The translations under genes were made by a program, and so were the position numbers. 64,000 bases of DNA, taken from assembly GCA_905250115.1 (NCBI GenBank), contig CAJNOI010000076.1, positions 1 through 64,000 on the forward strand. Direction: 5' to 3'. The stretch's first letter is position 1. Each line of letters begins with the position of its first letter. This document shows positions 25,461-36,685 of this stretch, piece after piece. Source of the DNA: Adineta steineri (taxonomy: Eukaryota; Rotifera; Eurotatoria; Adinetida; Adinetidae). The notes beneath the pieces were generated by a model. The model was not told the DNA's origin and did no database searches. It saw nothing but the letters and a program-made list of their open reading frames with translations.

Positions 25461-26965
25461 TTAGTGATAACTTCTACTTTGAGCATTGGCTTGTGCTTTA
25501 CGTGAAACACCCATTTTCAAACGATTAGCTTCTTCATTTAACTCATCAATACGCATTCGAGCACTTTCAAGAATGAGTTCTTGACGTACATTGTACTCTT
25601 TTTCAAGCTGCGAGAAACATGATGCTTTACAAGCATCAACTTTTTCAGCATATAGTTGTAATTTATGTTTATATTCTACTTCAATAGCTGCTGAATGTAA
25701 ATTTAAACCTTTTTCATGTTTTGATAATTCTTGTGCTCTAACAACATCAAGTTCTTTAACATATTCTTGTAACTTAAGTTTATATTCTTCTTCAATAGCT
25801 GCTAAACGTATATTTGCATCAGCTAAAAGCATTTGTTGGTGAATACTAGTGTCAGCAACAATTTCGCTAATAGCAGCAGCTACTCCTCCTGAAATTTGTT
25901 CAGTACGATGACGAGAATATTCATCAATTTGTAGATGAGTTGTGCCTAAAAATAAAATAATGAGATTAAAAACCAAAATCCTATAAAATAAATTTACCAA
26001 GTCTGTTCATTAAAGAAGCCATTCTTTGTTCATTTTGTATTCTGACTTTTGATTTTGTTTGAATGCCATCAACAGAGCTAACAGCAACACTTGTATGGTT
26101 GACAGATGATTCATTAGTCGAAGCAGTTTCACTATCTGAAATGAATATGCTAGAAGTCAGAACATTTTAAATGGAAAAGATAAATTAGATCTTTAAAATT
26201 TTCAGAAAAATCAAGATGATCTACAATTAAAAAATAGCCCAACATAAGACTCGTCAGAAAAATGATTAAAATCTTCGCATGGATTTGCTGTAAAGTCGTG
26301 ATGCAATCAAGAACTAGATGTGTCTTCCACATATAATTCCAATCCTCAGAAAATAAACTCTGGAAGATCACCCGTTTTCGAAACGAAATAACGTTTGAAG
26401 ATTTTTTTTTATATCTGTTTTCATTGGTTGAAGTACATCTGAAAATCTTACCAGATATATAGACACGAAGATTGCTGATATTTAATGAAGACTCCGATAG
26501 AATTGAGATATTGGGTGGTTTATTCATTTCTGATGTTAATCGTGTTAATTCTGTGTCCAACTGAAGTAAAGTTATCTCGTTAAAATCATCTTCTTCACGA
26601 ATCAGTCTTAATTGCTTGGTTAATTTATCAAGTTTAGCTTCGATTCCACTGATATGTTCATTGATATGCTTAGTCAACAATAATCTAGCATTGTTTGCTG
26701 TGTTTTGAATTTTTCCGACAGAAACACGTTCCCATGCATCAATATGCTTGTTTAATGGATGAGCAGTTGAATCCTTTGTTTGTTCAGTAAGTGATTGTCT
26801 AAATAAATCACGATCAAATTCTATTAGATTGAGCTGTCCATGTAATTCCTGCTGATGATCCCCTATATGCTTAAAACAAAAGTCTTGTAGACACCCTTCA
26901 CACCTTGATGTGCATTTTTCTTTGCCACATTTAACACAATGTGCTTTACCCGTTGGTGTTGCCAT
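25461..26965 (-). CDS. B-box zinc finger / coiled-coil protein with a likely frameshifted C-terminus
   Basis: Exons 26965-26452, 26135-25998 and 25945-25461 join in frame (phase 1 at both junctions), giving 378 residues. Residues 10-40 form a B-box-like zinc site (CVKCGKEKC, CEGC, DFCFKHIGDH). A helical region follows, with LDKLTKQLRLIREEDDFNEI and NKPPNISI. Its layout matches the B-box gene at 29275, so the two are paralogues for this half. The NHL propeller is absent. Instead the C-terminal exon encodes two tandem copies of a roughly 37-residue helical unit (AAIEEEYKLKLQEY / SAAIEVEYKHKLQLY). The frame stops at 25461-25463, but another frame stays open through a strong donor (CTGC|gtaagt at 25449/25448). 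It then splices to 25393-25306 and reads ITNQFAALNAEEASHLL, so the true C-terminus may be frameshifted. A role in ubiquitin or signalling scaffolding is only a guess. Confidence 0.65.
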
Positions 26966-27198
26966 CGTTTTTATGATGTAGTAAACGTCTTACTATTAGC
27001 GTCCATGAATAAAATTCATGACGCTAACGTATATATATATATATACTATTTCTTTTTTTTCTCTCTCTTTCTTATGTGTGCTTCGAGTGACTGCATATAT
27101 ATCTATATATATATATATACATAATCTTTTTCTTTCTTTTCTGTTTGTATACTTTATTACGTAATACCATTTAAATAAAATCGCTAACAGATATTTAA
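26966..27198. other. Short intergenic region with TA microsatellites
   Basis: Upstream of the minus-strand B-box gene. TA/TAC repeats lie near 27030-27045 and 27095-27120. No gene seen. Confidence 0.4.
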
Positions 27199-27770
27199 AT
27201 GGATAATATAAATCGTATAACTACTATACCGAAATCTTTATCATACGGTTCCTTAAAGGAACAATCCGCGACGGAAAATGATATATTTACATCAACAAAA
27301 ATTTAACCAACAACTACAAAAATTTCTAGTACTAGTAAAAAGAGAGAGGTTATTATACCAACACCAAATAGACCAAACAATGAACAAGATTTATCGAAAA
27401 TACATAATCAAAAGGAGACTAATAATAAAGAAAAAGTGTTATATTAATAGATAATCGTAGTGAATCAAGTGAAAAAGGAGATCTTAATGAAATTGTTGAT
27501 AATACAAATGAATCAGTCGTTCAGGATCAAAAGTTTTTGTTAATGTTGAGAAAAGTGATTATATGAAGAATCCAATCATTGATCAAAATACTTTTCAACA
27601 AAATAATCTTGATAAAATTGATAAATTTGAGCAATTTCTACATCAGTACGAAAACTATCTTGAGGGTGGGTGTGGGTGTATTCTCTTCTCACCCATACTC
27701 ACCCTCTGTCGAAATTCTTCAACATAGTTTTGATGATTTGATAAGTACAAAAGATATTTTATAATTTATT
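27199..27770 (+). pseudogene. Decayed protein-coding gene, family unknown
   Basis: A start at 27199 opens MDNINRITTIPKSLSYGSL, typical of local coding sequence (codon use, Ser/Thr/Asn/Lys content). The frame is then broken. There is an in-frame TAA near 27304, after which the same frame continues (PTTTKISSTSKKREVIIP). A one-base shift follows near 27438-27445 (then LIDNRSESSEKGDLNEIVDN), and another near 27531-27545 (then NVEKSDYMKNPIIDQ and DKFEQFLHQYENYL). A GT-rich hairpin (27662-27706) then interrupts the frame, after which EILQHSFDDLISTKDIL ends in TAA. Without the breaks it would be a hydrophilic protein of about 185 residues. No domain recognised. A similar flank recurs near 36650-36830. 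Confidence 0.5.
27662..27706. repeat. GT-rich inverted repeat (hairpin) with telomere-like motif
   Basis: Arms 27662-27678 (GAGGGTGGGTGTGGGTG) and 27690-27706 (CACCCATACTCACCCTC) pair with two mismatches around an 11-nt loop. The left arm contains TGTGGG, the unit reported for bdelloid telomeres. It sits inside the decayed gene and breaks its frame. Confidence 0.65.
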
Positions 27771-29274
27771 AATGAAATTTTATTCAATTACTAACGTATA
27801 GAATTAATTAATGATTAATTCTTCTACTTATCTATTGAAGATTCTTATTGATTTTATACATCGAATTATTTAATCAGAACATATCATTTATTCTCCCAAG
27901 ATCATCATATTTAGTTTTAATGTTTCCTTTAATATTCATATCGACTTATAAAGACTCGCTTTTTCAATATTAAAAATCTTACGAAATGTCGTTTTCATCG
28001 ACTCTTTCTCATCGTATCAATACTGGTATGATTTTAACTTTATTATAAATCATATATAAATAATAATATTATTTTTGATCTTTCAATTATTATTATTTCA
28101 TTAAATTTTCATAAATAAATATATTTAATTTCTACATATATATATCTTAAACAATAAATCATTTTTTTATTATGTTCAATATGATGAGAAATGGTATTAT
28201 TATGTAAAATGTTTTGTTTTGATTATAAAATAGATCATTAATTTCAATCATCACAGATATTTACTATCATCATTTGTCTACAGCTTTTCATAGTGAATCT
28301 TGTAAAAGAGAAAAGATTAAACTTTTATTATGTATCGATGCTGAGATATATAAAAGACAGTTTTGGGATATTCGATTAACTATGATTAGATTTGGCCATA
28401 TTTTACTTATTTATTTCGATAATTTTTCTAGCCCAAATCAAATATGCAGCTGCAGAAAAACATATGAAATATCAAATGTTGTTCTTTTACAAAATAGTTA
28501 GAAAAATTTAATCGATAAAAGAGAAAGTCAAAGTGATACATAACAATCTTATTGAAGATCGAAGAAAAAGATGATGTTTGGAAGGGTAGGGATAGTCCTT
28601 TGATTTAAAAACAAAACGCAATGATTTATACAATGAGTAGTGATTATTTCTTCGATTATTTCCATCTCTGCAATACAATACAATATATATAAAAGAAAAG
28701 AGAAGAATACTATATGGTGACATATGGAAGATAATGACATGTCGTCATATGTGGTTAATGTAGTGAAAGAGTAATTTAACTGTTCACTTACAAGTAGTAG
28801 AGACTAAATTCACATTCATATCGGAATAATTACAAGATCGCACACCCTTAAAAATACAATTGTTTGAAATAGTTTCATTTTGGTAAGTTAGTCTTTTGAA
28901 ATAATATTACATAATAACTACCTTGAGAATGAGAGTAATGACGATAATAGTATAAGACTGGATTAAAATGAACGTAACGATTCAGTTGGGTGGATAAGAG
29001 ATTAATACATCATCCATTTCGAGGATAAAGTTATAGGTGCAAATCTACATCAAAACATTTTTTCATTGAAAAACATCACGAAAATTGCTTAAAATTTTTT
29101 TTTGAAATTAAAAACACATTAGCTTTATCAGTGAGACTTTGTCATAAGAAAAATTCTTTTTCGATTTCTTTTACTACTGAACAATGTTTTTATTACCATT
29201 GAATCATTAAGTTTACATCTAGAAAAGTAGATAAATAGATTATTCATTTCTTCTAGAAATTTATATTCAAAGAC
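27771..29274. other. Intergenic region between pseudogene and B-box/NHL gene
   Basis: AT-rich, no supported gene. Short open frames at 28274-28501 and 28508-28740 have no recognisable content. The last 150 bp is the presumed promoter of the B-box/NHL gene. Confidence 0.4.
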
Positions 29275-30977
29275 ATGACAATGGAAAACAATAAAAAACA
29301 ATGTTTTATATGTAATCAAGATAGAATACCATATCTTTGTGTGGGATGTTCGAAAAACTTTTGTATAAAGGATTTCGTAAATCATCGTATAATACTAAAT
29401 CAAGAACTACATCATATTATTGATGATTATAAACAATTTAAAGAAAGATTTAATGAAGAAAGACCGAATCCACATGATATTTCTTTGATAAATCAAATTG
29501 AGCAGTGGAAAATAGATTCAATTGAAAAAATTACACAAAAAGCAAAAGAATGCACAGAAATTGTCACTAAATCTTCACAAACATCTTATGATAATATGGT
29601 AAAGAAGTATGATGATTTAAATGAACAAATAAAACAAAGTCAAAACGAAGATGAATTTAATGAGATTAATTTAAATTATTTCAGAAACGAATTAAAAAAA
29701 ATGACAGAAGAATTAAATAATCCGCCAGACGCTTCTATTCAACAAGATTCTCAACCATTTATTAGTGGAATTTCAATTGTTTCATTAGAAAAAAGTAAGT
29801 TTTTAAGAAATAATTTTCTACTAAGATTCAAAAGATATGTTTGATTGATAAAAGCAAACTTGAGTTATTTTCAAATTTTTATTTAACAAAAAATAAATCA
29901 ACAAAATCTTTTCTCTTCAAAACTTCGATTCGAGAAATAATAAATTTCAAATTCTTTTTTCTTTTCTAAATACAAAACTTCAAATGCTTTATTTTCTTTT
30001 TCAGTATAATTCTTTTTTCAAAATTTAACTTTAACATAAAACAAAGTCAAAGTTTCATTGAAAAGTAATTTCATTTTCTAGGACTAAAATTCAACGAATG
30101 GAAAGAAAATGCCATCACTGTAGCTGGTGGAAATAGGGAAGGACCCGCATTAAATCAACTCAAATACCCTATGGGAATATTTATTGATAAAAACAAAAAT
30201 ATTTTTATTGCTGATAATTTTAACGATCGTATTGTTGAATGGAAATATGATGCAAAGGAAGGACAAATCATTGCAGGTACAAATAAACAAGGAAATAGGT
30301 TAAATCAATTAAATTTTCCAACAGATGTGATTGTTGATCAACAAAATCACTCGATCATCATTGCTGATCAACGGAACAGACGAGTGATTCAATGGTTGGA
30401 TCAAAAGCAGCAAGTTCTCATCCATAATGTTGACTGTTTTGGCTTAGCAATGGATAAACATGGATTTCTTTATGTTTCAGATTATAAGAAGAATGAAGTG
30501 AGACGATGGAAAATGGGTGAATACATTGAAGGAGTCGTAGTGGCAGGTAGAAACGGAAACGGAAATCAACTTAATCAACTTAATTATCCTACTTTTATCT
30601 TTGTTGATGAAGATCAATCTGTTTATGTATCAGATACCAATAATCATCGTGTGATGAAATGGAGACAAGGTGCGACAGAAGGAAGAATTGTGGCTGGGGG
30701 AAATGGTAAAGGAATAAATCTTAATCAATTGTCATCACCTTATGGAGTAATTGTTGATGATTTGGGGCAAATCTATGTGGCAGCTACGGGGAATGATCGA
30801 ATAACACGTTGGTGTGAAGGAAAAGAAGCAGGCGAAATTGTTGTTGGTGGAAATGGTCAAGGAAGTCAATCAAATCAATTGACCTTTCCCATGGGTTTAT
30901 CATTTGATCATGAAGGAAATCTTTATGTTGGTGATTATCATAATAATCGAATTCAAAAATTTGAAATAATTTTGTAA
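29275..30977 (+). CDS. B-box / coiled-coil / NHL-repeat (TRIM-like, no RING) protein
   Basis: Two exons (29275-29794, 30082-30977) join with A + GA = Arg to 471 residues. The N-terminus carries a B-box-like zinc site (QCFICNQDRIPYLCVGC, NFCIKDFVNHR). A coiled coil follows (DDLNEQIKQSQNEDEFNEI, LKKMTEELNNPPDASI). The second exon encodes a six-bladed NHL propeller. Blades repeat an xxAGGNxxGxxLNQLxxPxG opening and an ADxxNxRVxxW close, for example VAGGNREGPALNQLKYPMG and VYVSDTNNHRVMKW. NHL propellers of TRIM-like proteins bind RNA or protein. The missing RING means E3 activity is not expected from this chain. Such genes are heavily expanded in bdelloids. The 287-bp intron is longer than usual. 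An ATG at 29281 is an equally possible start. Confidence 0.85.
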
Positions 30978-31277
30978 ATGAAATGTTTTATTGAATAAAA
31001 ATCGAGAAATAAAAATAAAAGAAAAAGCGAAGTTTTATTATTGATAAGAAAATAACGAAGAAAAATCGTTTTGGTTTTTTTATCAACCTTGCATTTAATT
31101 AGTAATTTTCATTGAAAAACTTGGATCAATAAATGTTAAATTCTTCATCGTTTGTTAATTTTAATCGAATTTTACAGAAAAAAAGAAAAGAAAATATTTT
31201 ATAAAAGTTTGATAATAAAAATTGGATTGCAATGTATTTTACTGAATAAAACAAATGTTGAAAAGATTTTTGTTTAA
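30978..31277. other. 3' flank of the NHL gene
   Basis: AT-rich; an AATAAA lies shortly after the stop (near 30994). No gene seen. Confidence 0.4.
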
Positions 31278-31869
31278 CTCTCGGTTAGTGTTCTCATTTT
31301 ATAACTTCCGCAGTAGCCTCGGATCCGCGTGGACCCATCTCCATAAAAATTAGAAAAAACGATGGTTTTGCTTTACGTTAGGTATTTATTTATATATTAT
31401 AAATTTCCAAATACTTTTCTCTCTAGAGACTTATTTATTGCTTCTTATAGAGGCAATATGAGAACGCACGATGCGAAGAAAAAGGATTGACTCATATAAG
31501 TTTTTATCAAAAAATAGCGAAAATTTAACCATTTACATAGAAAATGTGAGTTACTATTATGAGAAATGAACGTGCAAACGAACCAGGTCGTATTTAATTT
31601 GAACAAAAAAATCGATACGCAATTGATAGCAGTTATAAAACAGCGAAAAATCATATCTAAACGACCATTGGTGTGCTGGGGTCCGTCTGGATCCAAATCC
31701 ATATTTGTTCTTTCTTAGATCTATTCATGATTTTTTATCAGGATATTGTACATCTACCAATCCCTAGAGATTACAAAAAACAAATGACTCGAAATAGGAA
31801 ATAGTTATGTAGTTTGAGACGAAAACTTGTAACATGGGTCTACGCGGACCCCACAACAGTAACCGAGGG
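31278..31869. mobile_element. piggyBac-type non-autonomous element (MITE) with TTAA target duplication
   Basis: TTAA occurs immediately outside both ends (31274-31277 and 31870-31873). The terminal inverted repeats are CTCTCGGTTAGTGTT (31278-31292) and, read inwards from the other end, CCCTCGGTTACTGTT: 13 of 15 identical. Further in, GATCCGCGTGGACCC (from about 31321) is mirrored by GTCCGCGTAGACCC at the right, and a third related stretch lies near 31680-31695. TTAA duplications with CCC/CTC-starting ends are the hallmark of piggyBac elements. The 592-bp interior has no transposase; the 85-codon minus open frame (31445-31702) shows no homology I can see. It therefore depends on an autonomous copy elsewhere or is extinct. 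Confidence 0.8.
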
Positions 31870-32278
31870 TTAATAAATCAACAAATTTTATCATTTTCTA
31901 ATCTTATTGATTCGATTTTAAAAAGTTTATTAATAAAAATTAATTTGACAAAATGAAATCAACAAAAATAAATTTGAAAATAAATTAATGAACATTTTCA
32001 TTTAGATGGAAAGCAAAAACAAGAATTACGAAAGAAAAAGAACAAAAAAATTGAAATAAAATGAAACATTAATACCAAGAATTATGAAATGATCCAAAAT
32101 TTAAATTGGATTTTTGATATCAAAGAGATTTGTTTTATTTTTCAAAGAAATGAAAATAAATATTTCATAATTTCTTTATGAAATTGAGTGCATTTCAATT
32201 TTAGATGAAAAAATTCAACATTTTCTTTATTTTGATTTTAAATAAAAAGTGGTCGATGGAAGTGAATCCAACTTTTCT
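31870..32278. other. Spacer between two repeat elements
   Basis: Very AT-rich, rich in AAA/TTT; no gene or repeat resolved. Confidence 0.35.
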
Positions 32279-32373
32279 TGAACCCAAGTTTTTTCAATTG
32301 CCGTTTGCACTATCAGTCGACTCTATGGAATTGCTCTGATAGTGTAAACGGTGATTGAAAAAAGTTGGGTTCA
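32279..32373. repeat. Compact long hairpin element (38-bp arms, 19-bp loop)
   Basis: Left arm 32279-32316 begins TGAACCCAAG and ends CACTATCAG. The right arm 32336-32373 is its reverse complement with only about four differences. The loop is 19 bp. The flanks repeat pieces of the same motif (GAAGTGAA on the left, TTCACTTC on the right). It could be a tiny foldback MITE or a small-RNA precursor; no TSD is clear. Confidence 0.7.
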
Positions 32374-33966
32374 CTTCTTTGGACCCTGAATCGTCTCGAA
32401 TGTGTTAAAATGAAAACCAAACAAAGAGAACAATCCGTATAATTTTTACGTCAATGTCACCATCTACCAATAATGAATTTTGTTGATAAATATTGTTGAA
32501 AATTGAAATAATTAACAATTCGATCTTTTCAATAAACATCAATAATCAATTTTAAGAAATATTTTTCTTTTTTTCACTTTAATACTACAAATAATTCACT
32601 TGACTACTTATAAACTATTTAAGTTAATATTAAAGACGAAGAATCTAATGAAACAAACTAAACTTATACAGCATTAGATGAGCGCTTATGTTCTGACAAA
32701 ATTGTGAATGTGCTATTGTAAATAATCAACCTGCAATTAAAATAACCATTACAATTTAATATTACCGCATTGTTTCGGGAGCATTTGGCTCTTTATAAAT
32801 TTTGGTTCACTTCCAGCGCAGAACTCGGTCGTAATAATATTGGAAACCAGCGTCAATGTACCTACTCATTGAAAATTATTATCTTCAGCGACCATGCCAC
32901 TTCGGATCTAATCAATTCATAAAACTATTACATTCAATTAAGATGGAAGTGTCGATTGTAAATTTAATTTAACATCGTAAATTTGGACATTATTGGTTGA
33001 CGATTCTACTACTGCATCTATACGGCATTACTCCAAATGAGCAAATGTAATGTTATGGTGGACCTACTTGATAAATTATGCACTTTTTAAGTCAATATCA
33101 AGAACGAAAAATACAATGAAACAAATATCTGATCAGTACTGAAAAACCTAATCGAATACATACCTTATTATTAGCCAAAAAGAAACTACCAGAAACAATA
33201 TTGTACTATCTACTCAGATGGCACACGTCCCTTTCTTATAGATTAATTGTTTTCTTTATGTCAAGATCTCAGTGACTCAAGTTAGCCAAAGTACATAACA
33301 ATAACTAAAATAGACATATGCCACCAATTATTACATCTTATACTGCGTCACATATTACATTTATTCATATATTTAACAGCAATAAATAAGTAGTATAATA
33401 ATGATTGACATTAATTTAATGATAATAATAACACTGTATTACGAGAATAAATAACTTGATCAAAAAATCTTCCACAATAATATCCAAAATGACATCAGAC
33501 TTTTAAGCAGATGATCTTGCTATTGAACAGATTACTTAATACTGGGAAGTATAGCATAAGTAACACTAAATCACCTCATCTTTCTTTTAGAACAATCGAA
33601 ATTGACCAGAAACAAATTAGAACTAAGGATTTACTTATTCTACTGAAATCTTATTATTCTTCTGATTTTCTACTTAAAAATTCATTTTCTCACTTCCATT
33701 TACGTTTTATTCTAAGCGATCCTGCTTTTTACACTTTAAGCTTTTCTTTCATTTGACCGAATTCCGTGGAAGCTTAAATTTATATAAATAAGATACAATG
33801 ATTTCCGCATTTGATTAATTATTTTAGAAACACAACTTAAAACAAAAATCAAAATTGTGCATACAACTCGATTACTGAAAAAACAAAAATACAGACTACA
33901 AGATTGAACTCGTTCATTTCCTACAAGATAGATTAATATGTTCGTGATTGTTTGACACCAACTCAC
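32374..33966. other. Non-coding stretch with a degenerate direct repeat
   Basis: No gene supported. A roughly 70-bp imperfect direct repeat is present at about 32596-32665 and 33062-33130; both copies read TTTAAGT-AATAT-AA and AATGAAACAAA. The remainder is AT-rich with scattered small open frames (33511-33756, 33736-33966) without recognisable content. Confidence 0.4.
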
Positions 33967-35715
33967 TTAAAATACAACCCTTTTATTTCGTACTGCATCA
34001 TCGATATGTAGTGCTACTTCATCTCCGATTCTGTTGCCTGATAGATTCAGTGTGGTAAGTGTCTATATGACAAAGTATAAATACTTATGCGAAACACGTG
34101 AAGAGTGAAAAAGTCTTACTGTATTATTTTGTAATGCATCAGCGAGGTGTTCTGCCCCTCCATCTGCGATTTTATTCCACTGGACGTACAGTGTGGTGAG
34201 TGCCTGTATGAGAAGATACAAATAGTTATGTGAAATACAGGAAGAGTGAATGAATATTACGGTGTTATTTCGTAGTGCATCACCTAGATGTTCTTCTCCT
34301 TTGTCACCGATTTCATTGCTGTAGAGATGCAGTGTAGTGAGTGTCTGTATGAAGTTTTTGTAAAAGGCTATGAAAAAAGATTTCAGAATGATTGCGGTTT
34401 TGTAGTGTTCTGAATCGGTGTTTGTACGACATGGATAGAAGATCTTATGCCAAGGATAAAACCGGATCAGGAGATTCCAGGATCTTGGCGAGTCTCTGAA
34501 TCTCGCTGGATTCGGAGATTCGATTGGTTTCACCGAAATTTGAGCTTTACCTCTTGCTGGTACTACTGGGATTGAAGGAATCTATCAGGGTTTATTAGGA
34601 CCTATTGACATTTATCGGGATCTGCTTTTCCCCTTGTCATAAATGTTCTATATGGATTCTGTACTGATTGAGATTGAATTAAAGTTGTGAATGGTAGGAG
34701 ATGGAAGTCGCTAGGCATTACTCAGGAACACACAGAGGTTTTCACCGTAGTCCCAAAAACTTATCGTGTCAGAGATAGGTTTAATTGGAGTGAACTCCTC
34801 TGTGCCACTCTCAAACAGTTTCAGTGTCACTTCACTTGTATGTGTATGGCGCTCTGCTCTAAATATAAAAATGGCATCAGTTAAAATCAAGTAGGATTTC
34901 GAAGATTGCATCGAATCTGAAACTTTTTCTTAGATTTCGTAGCTTTCTCACGAAATGTTCGAAAGAGGTTTTTGAAGCCTTAGTAAGTGTTATGGAAAGG
35001 CCTGATATTAGTGCTAAACCTTCAAGAGGGTTTCAATTTCGTTGCCTGAATGGCTTTATATGCCATCCGTTTTTTTCCAGGTAAGTTCACATCGAAACTC
35101 ACCTACCACTGCTTCCACTGTAGCCTTGAGTGCGAATATGATCCAATCTACCATCTCAAATACTCAGTGGCGATACACTTGTACGTCTGTGTCTCATTAA
35201 GTTTTCATCGAATTTCACTTATAACCTCTTCTAGTTTAGGCTTGAGTGAAGTTGTCGACCTGTTGCTCTATTTTCTTTCAAGCACTTTTAGTATAGTTTC
35301 ATCTATTATGATACCTGCACTCATCCACACCTGTTAAGACTTTCACTCAGTATCAGCTAACGGATAAAAGAAAAACGAAGGAGCATGGAGGGAATATTTG
35401 TTCGAGTACCAAGTTGAGACTTAACCCTCTTATGAGTAGAGGACATGATGACTTATAGATTAGCCCATATCGCAATAGACTAATTGTCTACTATTTTATC
35501 AAGCTTGACGATCGTAAGGGTGAAAAAAATTTGAAGATTGACGAACATTAGCCGAGTATAATAAGAAAATGCCTTACCTGATATCGATCGTATGTGTCGA
35601 TAATTTGGTTGAGTCGCTGGCACACATTGCGCATAGAACACAGCAGTGTGAAATCACTCTCATGGTCTAAAATTCGGTAGACAAGCTCTACCGGTAATGT
35701 AATCAAACTTGTCAT
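33967..35715 (-). CDS. Small F-box / leucine-rich-repeat (RNI-type) protein
   Basis: Exons on the minus strand: 35715-35578 (138 nt), 34344-34261 (84 nt), 34203-34120 (84 nt), 34062-33967 with TAA. All junctions are phase 0, giving 133 residues. Exon 1 is an F-box, starting MTSLITLPVELVYRILDHES and containing MRNVCQRLNQIIDTYDRYQ. Each later exon encodes one 28-residue ribonuclease-inhibitor-type LRR (TLTTLHLYSNEIGDKGEEHL; ALTTLYVQWNKIADGGAEHL; TLTTLNLSGNRIGDEVALHI). F-box proteins recruit LRR-bound substrates to SCF ubiquitin ligases. With only three LRRs it is much shorter than relatives. The two LRR introns (57 nt each) resemble one another, so the array grew by exon-plus-intron duplication. 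The first intron (34345-35577, 1.23 kb) is unusually long and GC-richer, probably an insertion. It may be a degenerating copy. Confidence 0.7.
34440..35570. other. Compositionally distinct insertion inside the F-box/LRR gene's first intron
   Basis: About 1.1 kb with visibly higher GC (near 45% in parts, against about 30% around it). It separates the F-box exon from the LRR exons. Open frames at 34687-34911 and 35050-35337 are not recognisable. The intron's 3' end (34345-34440) still resembles the LRR introns, and the sequence before it looks like the tail of a lost LRR exon. No terminal repeats or target duplication were found. Confidence 0.45.
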
Positions 35716-36685
35716 GATTTTGTTTGCCTCTGAAAGAAACTGTTGAAATGTATGATGTTTTGTTGCTTTTATTTGACGAGTGTTGGTTTTTTCTTTTGAT
35801 GGTGCAACTACGTGTTCGAAAGAAGAAAGGTAGAAGAAAAAACCAACGACAAAATGTCGGGTTCTGTTTCTCTTCGCCAAAACACATTTTATCGAAAGAA
35901 TTTTTTTCCAATCACCCTCACTTTTTCCGCAGCTTCCGAGGCGAAAAACTGTATCCAACGAAATCTTTTTCGACGAAGCAGATATATAACAAATGTGCTT
36001 CTTGTACAAATAGATAGAAGTACCGTCTTGATTGATTGAAGTTTAGCGATACGATGGTGTATAAAAAATGTGAGAATATGATACTTCTGATCACAGCCAA
36101 GGATTTCCACTTAGCTGCTAAAAAGGCGATAGTAAGAAACTATGTTCACCCATATTTATTGTTCTTTTATTAAAGGAATCGTAAAAGAACAAAACAAAGG
36201 AATACTTTCCCATTGAATAGTTGTGTATATCGCCGTTTTCTAATATCTCTCAGTATCATATTTATGGTACTCGTTTTGAGGAGTCCAATGAATTAAGGGA
36301 AATATGAGTGTCATTAGAGAAGCAGACGGAATCATGTCATGGCAAATAAAAAACACATGTTTTAAATGTGTAATATGTTGTTTTTCATTATATTCTTAGC
36401 ACGCTGTTTTCGAATTTGAGACTTATCTTATGAAGACTAGCGTCCCACTTGTTGTACAAGCGAAGTTATTCCAATCTATGAAATAATTTATTTTACTACA
36501 AAATGAAATTACCCTGTGAGACTAGTTGACTTACTCTATGAAATAAGTCGATTCTCTTGATCGAGACATTCTTATTCGCAGAAACAGCACACTTAAAAAA
36601 AGCGTATATCAAAGTAGTTAAAAATACATCAAATTCTGTTTAAATGCCCTTAGATATTTGAAATGCCATGAAATATAATTGAATC
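35716..36685. other. 5' flank of the F-box gene and intergenic DNA
   Basis: Many overlapping short open frames on both strands near 35720-36110 reflect a GC-richer, stop-poor stretch; none has recognisable content. It is probably the promoter/5' UTR of the F-box gene. The rest is AT-rich with nothing seen. Confidence 0.4.

Noticed and set aside
31445-31702. 85-codon frame inside the piggyBac-like element as a transposase remnant
   Set aside because: No DDD-type motif or cysteine-rich domain; composition is random.
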